Made by a program: the position numbers and the translations under genes. From positions 4,898,001-4,962,000 of the forward strand of contig NZ_CP150274.1 in the NCBI RefSeq assembly GCF_037977055.1: 64,000 nucleotides of DNA. Reading direction: 5' to 3'. Source of the DNA: Paenibacillus sp. FSL K6-1096 (lineage in GTDB: Bacteria; Bacillota; Bacilli; Paenibacillales; Paenibacillaceae). Positions 52,980 through 61,545 of this stretch are shown in pieces. The notes below the pieces were generated by a model. It saw nothing but the letters and a program-made list of their open reading frames with translations, was not told the origin of the DNA and did not search any database. How positions within the stretch are numbered: the first letter of the stretch is position 1; every line of letters begins with the position of its first letter.

Positions 52980-53768
52980 ATGTCTCTTGAAGCGAAGGAA
53001 GCGAAGGAAGCGGAGGAAATGTCCCTGGTCGATCATCTGACCGAGCTGCGCAGGCGGGTCATCTACGTGCTGGTCATGTTCGTAGCCGGGCTTGTACTGG
53101 GCTTATTCGCGGCCAAACCGATCTACCTGTATCTGATCAGTGCTGATCATGCGCAAGGCTTCATCCTGCACGCCTTCTCCTTCTGGGATGGCATTGGGAT
53201 GTATATGAAGATCGCGATGGCGGTCTCGCTGGTATTCTCCGTGCCGTTCATCGCGTACCAGCTTTGGGCGTTCATCAGTCCCGGCCTGCGTCCGGCAGAG
53301 CGGAGCGCTGCCCTGCGTTATGTGCCTTATGTGTTCATTCTGTTTATCCTGGGCATCGCTTTTGCCTATTACATAGTGTTCCCGATGGCCTTATCCTTCA
53401 CCATCTCGATTACGCGGAATATGGGGCTGGAGGAGACCTACGGCATCGCCGAATATTTCAACTTCCTGTTCAGTCTGGTCATTCCGCTGGCCCTGCTCTT
53501 CGAGCTGCCGCTGCTCGTGATGTTCCTGACCAAGCTTAGGGTGCTGAACCCACTGCGCCTGCGCCGGATGCGCCGGTATGCTTATTTTGCGCTGGTGTTC
53601 ATTGCCGTGGTCATTACGCCGCCGGATTTCATCTCCGACTTCCTGGTGACAATTCCGCTGCTGGTGCTGTATGAATTCAGTGTCTTTCTGTCCTCGTTCG
53701 TGTACCGCAGGCAATTGGCGGAGGACGCTAAGCGGGAAGCGCGGTATGTGATGGACCCCAAATCTTAG
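52980..53768 (+). CDS. tatC: Sec-independent translocase protein TatC
   Basis: 262 residues with six TMs. The N-terminal MSLVDHLTELRRRVIYV is the TatC signal-recognition start. FISPGLRPAERSA and the YGIAEYFNF stretch are typical loops. It binds twin-arginine signals. ATG 52980 follows GAGGTGGTGG. A short EAKEAKEAEE segment precedes the conserved start. The convergent MFS reading frame overlaps its last 378 bases. Confidence 0.95.
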   Translation: MSLEAKEAKEAEEMSLVDHLTELRRRVIYVLVMFVAGLVLGLFAAKPIYLYLISADHAQGFILHAFSFWDGIGMYMKIAMAVSLVFSVPFIAYQLWAFISPGLRPAERSAALRYVPYVFILFILGIAFAYYIVFPMALSFTISITRNMGLEETYGIAEYFNFLFSLVIPLALLFELPLLVMFLTKLRVLNPLRLRRMRRYAYFALVFIAVVITPPDFISDFLVTIPLLVLYEFSVFLSSFVYRRQLAEDAKREARYVMDPKS

Positions 53769-54983
53769 CTGCTCTGGCGGGCGGAGTATCTGTTTCATTA
53801 GCTGGAATTGCCCGCCGCCGACACCCAGAAGTGCGAGCATCAGGATAGAGAAAAGCATGCTTCCTCCCCACTGATTGAGGATAATGCCGCCAACCAGCGG
53901 TCCCAGGGTTCTGGATAGCTGCGCCCCGAGTCCAAAGACAGCGAAGACATATCCGAGCTGCTCTGCCGGAGCAATGTCGGAGATTGCCTTGCGGATGTGC
54001 GGGCCGTGCAGCATCTCGCCAACAGAGAACATCAGCTCAGCGGCAAGAAGCAATACAAGCGATGGAGCAAATCCGTAACCTAACGCGGTCACTCCAAACA
54101 GCACATAGGCGATGCCTAGCATCTTGTAGGCGGGAAAGCGTGCTGTCGCTCTGGCAATCCATAGCTGGAGTACAATAACGGTGATCCCGTTGAAGGTTAA
54201 CAGCAGTGTAAGTACAGCCTTATAATTGCGGAATTGGGTCTGCAGATGAAAAGGCAATGTCGAGCTCACCTGGGCGTACAGAAATCCAAGCGGCAGATAA
54301 CACAGGGTTAATAGAAGAATGATCCGCATTTCCTTGCTTTTGAATAGGGGCAGTCTGCCTGGAGCGCTGCATGGGTTACTCTTACGGGAGGCTGGAGGCG
54401 CTACAATTCTCAGGCGAGTCCAGAGCAGCAGCGAATATAGGCCCAGGAACAGCGCGGCCAGCCAGAATACGAGATGTACATTCCACGTAAAAAGCATCAG
54501 TCCGAGCGCAGGGCCGATGGCTGCCCCGACATTAAATGCCATGTGAAGCAGTGCGTATACCTCTGCCCGTTGCTCCTGCTTCACTACGTCGGATACCAGG
54601 GCGCTGGCGGCAGGCTCAAACAAAGCAGAGCCGACACCGTTCACCACTGAAGCCAGGGCAAACAAGACAATGCTGTCTGCAATGGCATATCCCGCCATGG
54701 ATACTGTCTGCAGCAGCATGGATACTATGAGTACCGGCTTGCGGCCGAAGCGGTCACTCCAGGTTCCTCCGCCTATTCCGGCGGCCATTCCGCACAGAGG
54801 CTGAAGTGTTACAATAAGAATGGGCAGCAGTACGGCACCGTCCATCCGGTCATTCAGGTACAATACCAAAAAAGGCCGGATCATGAACATCGTCAGCGCA
54901 CTGAGCACTGTGCCGGTGAACTGGATCCACACAGCAGAATCATAAGCTCGCATGAAGCTTAGAGATTGGCGTATTTTTTTCAT
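53391..54983 (-). CDS. MFS exporter with anomalous C-terminal extension
   Basis: Major facilitator of the DHA1/MdtG type. About 400 residues hold twelve hydrophobic segments, with the loop 2-3 signature GGTWSDRFGRKPVL near residue 70. The frame then continues about 130 residues antisense to tatC with Gln/Arg-rich, non-membrane sequence, ending at 53391. Normal homologues end near the point where 53768-53800 is reached. Other frames stop there (TAA within AGCTAATG and AGCTAAGA), so a one-base indel may have removed the original stop. Start 54983 follows AAGGAG. It diverges from a LysR regulator. Confidence 0.8.
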   Translation of the reverse strand: MKKIRQSLSFMRAYDSAVWIQFTGTVLSALTMFMIRPFLVLYLNDRMDGAVLLPILIVTLQPLCGMAAGIGGGTWSDRFGRKPVLIVSMLLQTVSMAGYAIADSIVLFALASVVNGVGSALFEPAASALVSDVVKQEQRAEVYALLHMAFNVGAAIGPALGLMLFTWNVHLVFWLAALFLGLYSLLLWTRLRIVAPPASRKSNPCSAPGRLPLFKSKEMRIILLLTLCYLPLGFLYAQVSSTLPFHLQTQFRNYKAVLTLLLTFNGITVIVLQLWIARATARFPAYKMLGIAYVLFGVTALGYGFAPSLVLLLAAELMFSVGEMLHGPHIRKAISDIAPAEQLGYVFAVFGLGAQLSRTLGPLVGGIILNQWGGSMLFSILMLALLGVGGGQFQLMKQILRPPEQLRFGVHHIPRFPLSVLRQLPAVHERGQKDTEFIQHQQRNCHQEVGDEIRRRNDHGNEHQRKISIPAHPAQAQWVQHPKLGQEHHEQRQLEEQGQRNDQTEQEVEIFGDAVGLLQPHIPRNRDGEG

Positions 54984-55130
54984 CGATAGAGGACTCCTTC
55001 CCTGGTGCAAGTGAACAACTCTGAGTATAGCCCCCGCTTCAGCACACCGGGAAATTAAGCTTTGTAATGCCAGGATAAGCAATTGCTAATAGACCTGTCA
55101 GAACCACAACCTGCCATAAGGAGGTAGCCC

Positions 55131-56033
55131 GTGACTATAGTCCAATTACAGGTATTTGCAGCAACCGCTAAGTTCAACAGCTTCACGAAGGCTGCCGAGA
55201 GTCTTGCGTTCACCCAATCTGCCGTGTCGCAGATGATTCAGAGTCTTGAAAAGGAGCTGGGTATCTTATTGTTCAACCGCAGCCGTCAGGGCATCGCCCT
55301 GACCCGGGACGGGGAACGCATGCTGAAGCATGCAGAGCTGATTCTCCGTACAGAACGGATCATGAAAGAAGAGGCGCTTGCGGCGGCAGAGCTGCAGACC
55401 GGTAATGTGCGGATCGGTGCTGCACCGGATATAGCCTGCCGGTTTTTACCGGCGCTTGAGGCGTCGTTTAGGCAATCTTTTCCCAAGGCGGAGCTTGTCC
55501 TGTTCGAGGGCGATTCGGAGGAAATCAATGATTGGATCACCAGCGGAATTATTGATATAGGCGTTACCATGTTTCCGGATCCCGGACTATGCACTGTACC
55601 ACTGATTACAGGCGAGATGGTTGTCATTCTGCCGGAGGAGCACCCGCTGGCCCAAGCAGACTCCCTTAGCCTGGAGGAGCTCGGAGAGCAGGGCTTCATC
55701 ATGCCCGGGGATTCGGATCTGCAGAGGAAGCTCTTATCCCGGTATTCATGTATCCATGTACGGATAGAGGTTAAGGACATCTACACGATCCAGGCGATGG
55801 TTAAAGAGGAGCTGGGAATCTCTATCCTGCCTGATTTTTATATCTCCCGCCGGATTCCGAAGCTATCTGTGCTTCCGCTTAAGCCTGCCATCCCGCAGGA
55901 TATTGTGTTTGCCTGGAACAGCAAGGAGGAGCTTCCTGCACTAGCCAGGGAGTTTATCAGAATCAGTCTGGAGGATACCTCTATCCTGAACCGCCAGGGC
56001 AAGGGGACGATAAGCGTGACAGCGGGGGCATAA
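55131..56033 (+). CDS. LysR-family transcriptional regulator
   Basis: 300 residues. The N-terminal winged helix-turn-helix (about 1-60) reads LQVFAATAKFNSFTKAAESL, then TQSAVSQMIQSLEKELGILLFNR. An effector-binding domain (about 90-295) follows. Start GTG has AAGGAGG seven bases upstream. It is divergent from the MFS exporter with under 150 bases between start codons, so it probably controls the exporter. Confidence 0.93.
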   Translation: MTIVQLQVFAATAKFNSFTKAAESLAFTQSAVSQMIQSLEKELGILLFNRSRQGIALTRDGERMLKHAELILRTERIMKEEALAAAELQTGNVRIGAAPDIACRFLPALEASFRQSFPKAELVLFEGDSEEINDWITSGIIDIGVTMFPDPGLCTVPLITGEMVVILPEEHPLAQADSLSLEELGEQGFIMPGDSDLQRKLLSRYSCIHVRIEVKDIYTIQAMVKEELGISILPDFYISRRIPKLSVLPLKPAIPQDIVFAWNSKEELPALAREFIRISLEDTSILNRQGKGTISVTAGA

Positions 56034-56088
56034 TTTGCCTGAAACCATAATTTTGCCAAAAAACAAATGCGAATTTACGTAAAAGGAC

Positions 56089-56117
56089 TTGAAATCCGCC
56101 TTCAAGTTGAGTATCAT
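56089..56117 (+). promoter_or_regulatory. Sigma-A promoter of groESL
   Basis: TTGAAA, 17 bases, TATCAT. It lies just upstream of the CIRCE element, as in other HrcA-controlled operons. Confidence 0.7.
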
Positions 56118-56128
56118 AAACATTGTTG

Positions 56129-56155
56129 TTAGCACTACAGAGGGTTGAGTGCTAA
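56129..56155 (+). promoter_or_regulatory. CIRCE element (HrcA operator)
   Basis: TTAGCACTA-N9-GAGTGCTAA, one mismatch from the TTAGCACTC-N9-GAGTGCTAA consensus, in the groESL leader. Predicts heat-shock repression by HrcA. Confidence 0.95.
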
Positions 56156-56293
56156 CGCTGCACAAAAAAAGGAAAATGGGCGGAAAATTCCCCTTCGGGT
56201 CCGGCAGAGATGCCGTTTTGCCGTGCCGTTTTCCCGCAGCTCAATTTATGTTTTCAAGGCAAACAACATAATTTCAAAGGAGGCTATTTTTTC

Positions 56294-56575
56294 ATGATTA
56301 AACCACTGGGTGAACGCGTTTTGGTACAACCAAGCGAGCAGCAGGAAACCACTTCTTTCGGGATCGTGCTTCCGGACTCTTCCAAAGAGAAACCGCAGGA
56401 AGGCACTGTTATCGCTGTAGGCAGCGGAGCACTGAAAGACGGAGTCCGTGTAGCGCTGGAAGTTAAAGAAGGCGACCGTGTGCTTTTCTCGAAATATGCC
56501 GGCACTGAAATCAAATACGAAGGCAAAGAATATCTGATTATGAAAGAAAGCGACATCCACGCGATTCTTGACTAA
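56294..56575 (+). CDS. groES: Co-chaperonin GroES
   Basis: 93 residues. IKPLGERVLVQPSEQQETT at the start and the mobile loop SFGIVLPDSSKEKPQEG are standard, followed by YAGTEIKYEGKEYLIMKESDI. It caps GroEL during folding. ATG follows AAAGGAGG. First gene of the CIRCE-controlled operon. Confidence 0.98.
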   Translation: MIKPLGERVLVQPSEQQETTSFGIVLPDSSKEKPQEGTVIAVGSGALKDGVRVALEVKEGDRVLFSKYAGTEIKYEGKEYLIMKESDIHAILD

Positions 56576-56658
56576 TTCAGAGAAGCCGCTTATAAGCCAG
56601 AACACCAATTACTTACGATGATATTGCGATAACCACACTTTTAGGAGGTTAATACACA

Positions 56659-58290
56659 ATGGCAAAAGAAATTAAGTTCAGTGAAGATGCCCGCCGCTCG
56701 ATGCTCCGCGGGGTTGATGCTTTGGCAAATGCAGTAAAAGTGACACTGGGTCCAAAAGGCCGCAACGTGGTGCTGGAGAAGAAATTCGGCAGCCCGCTGA
56801 TCACCAATGACGGTGTAACCATCGCCAAGGAAATCGAACTCGAAGATGCCTTCGAGAACATGGGCGCACAGCTCGTCAAAGAAGTAGCTACCAAAACCAA
56901 CGATGTAGCCGGTGACGGTACTACAACTGCAACGGTTCTGGCTCAGGCTATGATCCGCGAAGGTCTGAAGAACGTAACCGCAGGCGCTAACCCTATGGTG
57001 ATCCGCAAAGGGATCGACAAAGCGGTGAAGACAGCTGTTGCTGAACTGCAGAAGATTGCTAAGCCGATCGAGGATTCCCAATCCATTGCGCAGGTTGCGG
57101 CAATCTCCGCTGCTGACGATGAAGTGGGCCAACTGATCGCAGAAGCTATGGAAAAAGTGGGCAAAGACGGTGTTATCACTGTTGAAGAATCCCGCGGCTT
57201 CCTGACAGAGCTTGAAGTGGTGGAAGGTATGCAGTTCGACCGTGGTTATATCTCCCCTTATATGATCACTGATACTGACAAAATGGAAGCTGTACTGGAG
57301 AACCCGTACATCCTGATCACTGACAAGAAGATCAGCAGCACTCAGGAAATCCTGCCATTGCTTGAAAAAATCGTACAGCAGGCCCGTCCGCTGGTCATCA
57401 TCGCTGAAGATATCGAAGGCGAAGCTCAAGCCATGCTGATCGTGAACAAGCTGCGCGGAACCTTCAACGCTGTTGCCGTGAAAGCTCCTGGCTTCGGTGA
57501 CCGCCGTGAAGCAATGCTGCAGGATATTGCTGCCCTGACAGGCGGCCAAGTGATCACTGAGAAGCTGGGTCTTGATCTGAAGAGCACTTCCATCGAGCAG
57601 CTGGGTAACGCACGTCAAGTACGCGTAACCAAAGAGAACACTACCATTGTAGACGGCAGCGGCGACAAAGCGGACATCAATGCACGCGTCAGCCAAATCC
57701 GTGCTCAGCTGGAAGAAACCACTTCCGAATTCGACAAAGAAAAACTGCAGGAGCGTCTGGCTAAACTGGCTGGCGGCGTAGCCGTTGTCAAAGTCGGCGC
57801 TGCTACTGAAACAGAACTTAAAGAGCGCAAGCTCCGCATCGAAGATGCCCTGAACGCAACCCGCGCTGCGGTTGAAGAAGGTATCGTATCCGGTGGGGGT
57901 ACAGCCCTTGTGAACGTATATAACGCTGTTGCTGGTGTAGAAGTAACCGGCGACGAGAAAACAGGCGTGAACATTGTTCTCCGCGCTCTGGAAGAGCCAA
58001 TCCGCACCATTGCAGCAAATGCCGGTGAAGAAGGCTCCGTCATCGTGGACCGCCTGAAGAAAGAAGCCGTAGGCATTGGCTACAACGCTGCTACCGGCGA
58101 ATGGGTGAACATGTTCGAAGCCGGAATCGTTGACCCTGCGAAGGTAACACGCTCCGCGCTGCAGAACGCAGCTTCCGTAGCTGCTATGTTCCTGACTACC
58201 GAAGCGGTGATCGCTGACAAGCCTGAGCCGGAAAAAGCCGGCGCTATGCCGGATATGGGCGGCATGGGCGGAATGGGCGGCATGATGTAA
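56659..58290 (+). CDS. groEL: Chaperonin GroEL
   Basis: 543 residues, full length. ATP-binding GPKGRNVVLEKKFGSP near residue 31 and GDGTTTATVLAQ near residue 86, and the C-terminal Gly-Met tail (GGMGGMGGMM), are diagnostic. ATG follows TAGGAGG. Co-transcribed with groES 83 bases upstream. Confidence 0.99.
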   Translation: MAKEIKFSEDARRSMLRGVDALANAVKVTLGPKGRNVVLEKKFGSPLITNDGVTIAKEIELEDAFENMGAQLVKEVATKTNDVAGDGTTTATVLAQAMIREGLKNVTAGANPMVIRKGIDKAVKTAVAELQKIAKPIEDSQSIAQVAAISAADDEVGQLIAEAMEKVGKDGVITVEESRGFLTELEVVEGMQFDRGYISPYMITDTDKMEAVLENPYILITDKKISSTQEILPLLEKIVQQARPLVIIAEDIEGEAQAMLIVNKLRGTFNAVAVKAPGFGDRREAMLQDIAALTGGQVITEKLGLDLKSTSIEQLGNARQVRVTKENTTIVDGSGDKADINARVSQIRAQLEETTSEFDKEKLQERLAKLAGGVAVVKVGAATETELKERKLRIEDALNATRAAVEEGIVSGGGTALVNVYNAVAGVEVTGDEKTGVNIVLRALEEPIRTIAANAGEEGSVIVDRLKKEAVGIGYNAATGEWVNMFEAGIVDPAKVTRSALQNAASVAAMFLTTEAVIADKPEPEKAGAMPDMGGMGGMGGMM

Positions 58291-58371
58291 GACAGCAGGA
58301 ATCCTTGCTTTAAGTAAGGAATTGGCTGGTGGGGAGACTTCCTCCCCGCGTATGCCCTGCATAGTGTAAAA

Positions 58372-58415
58372 TGAAGGCACCTTAGAGTGATGAATCACTC
58401 CAAGGTGCCTTCTGT
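58372..58415 (+). terminator. Terminator after groEL
   Basis: GGCACCTT / AAGGTGCC outer arms and GAGTGAT / ATCACTC inner arms, followed by TCTGTTTT. It marks the border between groESL and the accessory patch. Confidence 0.88.
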
Positions 58416-58421
58416 TTTATC

Positions 58422-58826
58422 CTATATTTTCAACAAAGTCATCCCATACTCGTTCGTTACAAAATTCATGTCTGAATCGCGAGAAACCAGTATCAAATCA
58501 GCTGTTAAGGCAGTTGCAATAATGAGCGCATCAGGAGTTTTTATTTTCCGCCCCTTACTTCTCTGCTCGCTTTGCATGGAAGCGGCTTTTCTTGAGACAG
58601 TAGAATCGACAGGAATCATATGCCGAGGGGAGAATAACCTTTCTGCGATTAAGAACTGATTGTGTTTGACGCCGCTCAGTACTTCACATTCAGTAATCGT
58701 CGAAAAGAATATTCGCCGTTTTTCTTCTTAAGCTTGTAGAGCTAAGTTAACGGCGGCATAATCGTTGTCCAGAATGGCTATGACGATGTTTGAATCGAAT
58801 AAATATCCGGAGTGGGTGTGAGTCAC
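58422..58826 (-). pseudogene. PIN-domain (VapC-like) toxin gene interrupted by a stop codon
   Basis: Read from GTG 58826, the frame begins MTHTHSGYLFDSNIVIAILD and runs 32 codons to an in-frame TAA at 58728-58730. It continues in the same frame through TITECEVLSG, IKTPDALIIATALTADLILVSRDSD to a stop at 58422. All four acidic residues of a PIN nuclease are present (D11, the Glu in TECE, D in TPDA, D in SRDSD). Changing TAA to CAA would restore a 134-residue protein, so this looks like a single C-to-T nonsense mutation. The GTG overlaps the antitoxin stop (GTGA), normal for a coupled toxin-antitoxin pair. Confidence 0.85.
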
Positions 58827-59056
58827 TTTCCCCAGCCCTCCCGCGACTCCTGAATGTGGTCTAATAATTCTTGCGCTTCTCCAGGCTTCAGAATTCCAGC
58901 CACACTTAAAATGTCATCGACTGAGTAATCATCATAGTCCTCAATGGTTTCTGCTTCAATATCTATGACAAGCTTCTTGGTGGAAATATTGTTTTCGGAT
59001 AAAAACTTTCTTAAGTCTTTTGCAATATGAGGATGGAGTTTACGTGCCATTGACAT
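58823..59056 (-). CDS. Antitoxin-like partner of the PIN gene
   Basis: 77 residues: a basic N-terminus (MSMARKLHPHIAKDLRKFL) then a strongly acidic C-terminal half (IDIEAETIEDYDDYSVDDIL), a usual antitoxin profile. Start ATG follows AAAGGAG. Its stop overlaps the toxin start by four bases. I do not recognise a named DNA-binding fold. Because the toxin is broken, this gene may be a remnant. Confidence 0.7.
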   Translation of the reverse strand: MSMARKLHPHIAKDLRKFLSENNISTKKLVIDIEAETIEDYDDYSVDDILSVAGILKPGEAQELLDHIQESREGWGK

Positions 59057-59432
59057 GGAGAACCACTCCTTTATCAAAAATATGTTGCGAAATCGGTTCG
59101 CTTTCGCGATCTTAACTTATAAACAATTATACCCGATAATGGAATGAATGGATACGGCTGCAGGCGGGCACACAGAATAGGCTCTTTCTTGTACGATTGA
59201 GCTTGATGGTAGCGTTTTTTGTTTTGACGGGCCATTTCTTCGTATAACAACGAAAAAAATATGTTTATCTCCTGTACTTTAACAATATACTGCGCCACCC
59301 AATCAAAATCACATGTGATAGAGTAGATTACCTTGAGGGTGGTTCTGTGGGAGTGGACAGGGGTGACCAAAATGTGGACAGGGGTGAAGGCGTGGAACCG
59401 TTCCGATTACATGATGAAATGGGGGGATACAG
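59057..59432. other. AT-rich gap with 14-bp direct repeats
   Basis: 376 bases without a convincing gene. GTGGACAGGGGTGA occurs twice (59353-59366 and 59374-59387), 21 bases apart, just upstream of the holin-like gene. An open frame on the minus strand (59074-59370) lacks a ribosome site and recognisable composition. Confidence 0.6.
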
Positions 59433-59687
59433 ATGGATTTCAGTGCATTGACTGGCCTCTTCGTTGACAATAACGGTTCAGTCGTGCTGAATGTTCTGTT
59501 ATCTACTGCCTTAATATGGAGTGTCAAGCAAATCGCGAATAAAGAGAAGGTTATTCAGAATTACCAGAAGCGGGATGAGGAGAATGAGAGGCAGCTTAGC
59601 GAATATAATCGTACGCTCGTGAAGCTGCTGATCGAGAGAGGCACGGCGGACAGAAAATCCAATGATGAGGAGGTCGTCAACAAGTGA
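59433..59687 (+). CDS. Small holin-like membrane protein (BhlA/UviB-like)
   Basis: 84 residues: a short outside segment, one TM (about 17-34, SVVLNVLLSTALIWSV), then a charged coiled-coil tail. Size and layout resemble the BhlA/UviB bacteriocin-holin group, but similarity is by architecture only. ATG follows GGGGGG. Its stop overlaps the next gene in GTGA. Confidence 0.6.
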   Translation: MDFSALTGLFVDNNGSVVLNVLLSTALIWSVKQIANKEKVIQNYQKRDEENERQLSEYNRTLVKLLIERGTADRKSNDEEVVNK

Positions 59688-59860
59688 AGCTCCTCGATAT
59701 CTTCCGAAAACACGAGCTGAAGCCCAGCCGGGTCAAACGGGAAATAGAGACCTTGGGCAAAATTCAGGAAGCGTATGAATCCAATGATCTTGAGAAACTT
59801 ATTGATCTGCACCGCACCGGTCTAGGTAGAAGGGGAGATGATCTGCATGGACATTATTGA
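59684..59860 (+). CDS. Small basic protein, 58 residues, unknown
   Basis: GTG start overlaps the previous stop (GTGA), with AGGAGG about ten bases upstream. The product (MKLLDIFRKHELKPSRVKRE at the start) is a soluble, highly charged helix-rich peptide. Its last codons overlap the next gene by 14 bases. Coupled overlaps on both sides make it a probable gene, although no family is recognised. Confidence 0.6.
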   Translation: MKLLDIFRKHELKPSRVKREIETLGKIQEAYESNDLEKLIDLHRTGLGRRGDDLHGHY

Positions 59861-60209
59861 CCTGGTTCTGATCACACTGGAGCTGATTGCCCTGATTGCT
59901 TTTACCGCTTATGTTATCCGCTACGCCAAGTATTTCATTGGCCGGGGCCCCCTGCGTACCTATAATCTGTATCTGCGGAGCGTGTGGCTTACCTACGGCG
60001 CCGTAGCGCTGCTGTGCCTCAATCTTTTATGGGGTAGGCTGAATATTGTCCTCGGCTACAATATCGAAGGCAGCTTGTCGGGCATCCTGCGCGAATATGT
60101 GCTGGTGCTGACGCTTGTAGTGCTGGTCTGCGCGGGCTGGATGCACAAGGAATTATGGGATGCCAACCATAGGAGCAAGGACCGTTCAGACCGGAAGAAG
60201 CTCAAATAG
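59847..60209 (+). CDS. Small integral membrane protein, unknown
   Basis: 120 residues with three hydrophobic segments (about 3-25, 47-65, 82-103) and a basic tail KDRSDRKKLK. Start ATG 59847 has AGGGGAG about nine bases upstream; an ATG nine bases earlier is too close. Third gene of a tight operon with the holin-like and 58-residue genes. No family recognised. Confidence 0.65.
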   Translation: MDIIDLVLITLELIALIAFTAYVIRYAKYFIGRGPLRTYNLYLRSVWLTYGAVALLCLNLLWGRLNIVLGYNIEGSLSGILREYVLVLTLVVLVCAGWMHKELWDANHRSKDRSDRKKLK

Positions 60210-60237
60210 GCCATAGGCTCCAGCATCCCCCGTTACA

Positions 60238-61545
60238 TCAGCCGCCCGGCAGGAATACCCCGCAATCTCTGTCTATCTCAAAAAGCACCAGCTCCAGCTC
60301 AAACAGACCGCCGCTGTAAAATAGATTAAACAGTCCGCCTGCGCGCAGCGTCGTCTGGCGGATATTCTGCAGCCCGATGCCGTGGTTACGCTTATCGTCT
60401 TTGGTGGTGAGAAGCTCGCCGCGCGGGCCTTGGCGTATGGTCCCGGAATAAGGATTCTGAACGCGTATGAACAAGCTGTCGTTCAGGTAATGCATATGTA
60501 CCGCGATGTACCGTTCGCTCCCTCCCTCCTTGGACAACTGGCTTGCCGCTTCCAGCGCATTATCCAGGGCATTGCCCAGAATTACGCTGATGACAGCCGT
60601 ATCCAGCACCAGCCCGGGTGGAATCTTCAGCTCCAGGCGCATGGCAATTCCTGCTGCCGCCGCCTCCCGCTGCTTGTAATCCAGAATCGAATCGATGAGC
60701 GGATTCCCGGTGTCACAGTAAGCCCCTGAGGTCTTGCTCCAGCCCAGCAGAGCGTCCAGCTCAGCTCTGGAGGCAGGTTCTTCACCGCTGAGAATTCTGG
60801 CACGCAGGCCAAGCAGGATATGGTTGAAGTCATGGCGGAACCGGAGTGCTTCCTCCTGGAATTCCTTGTTCCGGTGATACTGGTTCACATAATAGCTGTT
60901 CTGCTGCTCCAGCAGCAGCCGCTGGCTGCGTTCAGCCTGGGCGCTCATCGCCCGGTCCATGAGGAGCAGGACCAGCAAGTTAATGGCCAGCAGAAGGACC
61001 GGGACCACAGGGAACAATTGCGGGTAGCGCTGAAAAAAGAGATGGCCGGATAACTCAAGCAGCACAGCAATACTCATAACAGGACAGAGGAAAAGAACAG
61101 ACCACAGCCATCCGGTCAGCTGTCCCCGTGCCTCCCCTTTGACGAAGCGGCGCAGCAGCAGGACCAGCATAAGCATCAGCAGCTTCGAGAGCAGCAGGCT
61201 TAGCCTGTAGCCGGTGTCGGTGTACCGCATTGGAATCGCAGCATCGCTGAGGACAATTACTGCTGAGATGAAGCAGGCCGTACACAGCCGCCACGTCAGA
61301 GTGCCCTGATAGAACAGCGACAGACCCAGGATCAGCCCGACATTGCCGGCCAACAGTATCGGCCCGGGCAGTGAGCTGTAATGCAGCAGTACCTGGGCGG
61401 TCATATACAGAAGGTAGAGCATGACCAGCCTCAGCCGGGATTGTGAACGGAAGCGGAAGAAGCATTTGAAGTACAGATGGAGCAGCGCGGGCAGCAGCGG
61501 AAGTGCGGCGAGATAGATGATTTCATCCAGAAGTACAGGATTCAA
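60238..61545 (-). CDS. Sensor histidine kinase, GHKL/AgrC-like
   Basis: 435 residues. Six to seven N-terminal TMs (about 1-205) are followed by the H-box RFRHDFNHILLGLRA near residue 240, N-box LGNALDNALEAA near residue 330 and G-box NHGIGLQNIRQTT near residue 390. Start is TTG overlapping the response-regulator stop in TTGA, with GGGGGGAG six bases upstream. It pairs with the LytTR regulator and probably controls the divergent ABC transporter. Confidence 0.9.
   Translation of the reverse strand: MNPVLLDEIIYLAALPLLPALLHLYFKCFFRFRSQSRLRLVMLYLLYMTAQVLLHYSSLPGPILLAGNVGLILGLSLFYQGTLTWRLCTACFISAVIVLSDAAIPMRYTDTGYRLSLLLSKLLMLMLVLLLRRFVKGEARGQLTGWLWSVLFLCPVMSIAVLLELSGHLFFQRYPQLFPVVPVLLLAINLLVLLLMDRAMSAQAERSQRLLLEQQNSYYVNQYHRNKEFQEEALRFRHDFNHILLGLRARILSGEEPASRAELDALLGWSKTSGAYCDTGNPLIDSILDYKQREAAAAGIAMRLELKIPPGLVLDTAVISVILGNALDNALEAASQLSKEGGSERYIAVHMHYLNDSLFIRVQNPYSGTIRQGPRGELLTTKDDKRNHGIGLQNIRQTTLRAGGLFNLFYSGGLFELELVLFEIDRDCGVFLPGG

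Noticed and set aside
59074..59370. 98-codon minus-strand frame upstream of the antitoxin
   Set aside because: No ribosome site at any of its starts and no recognisable protein character. Kept only as part of the gap description.
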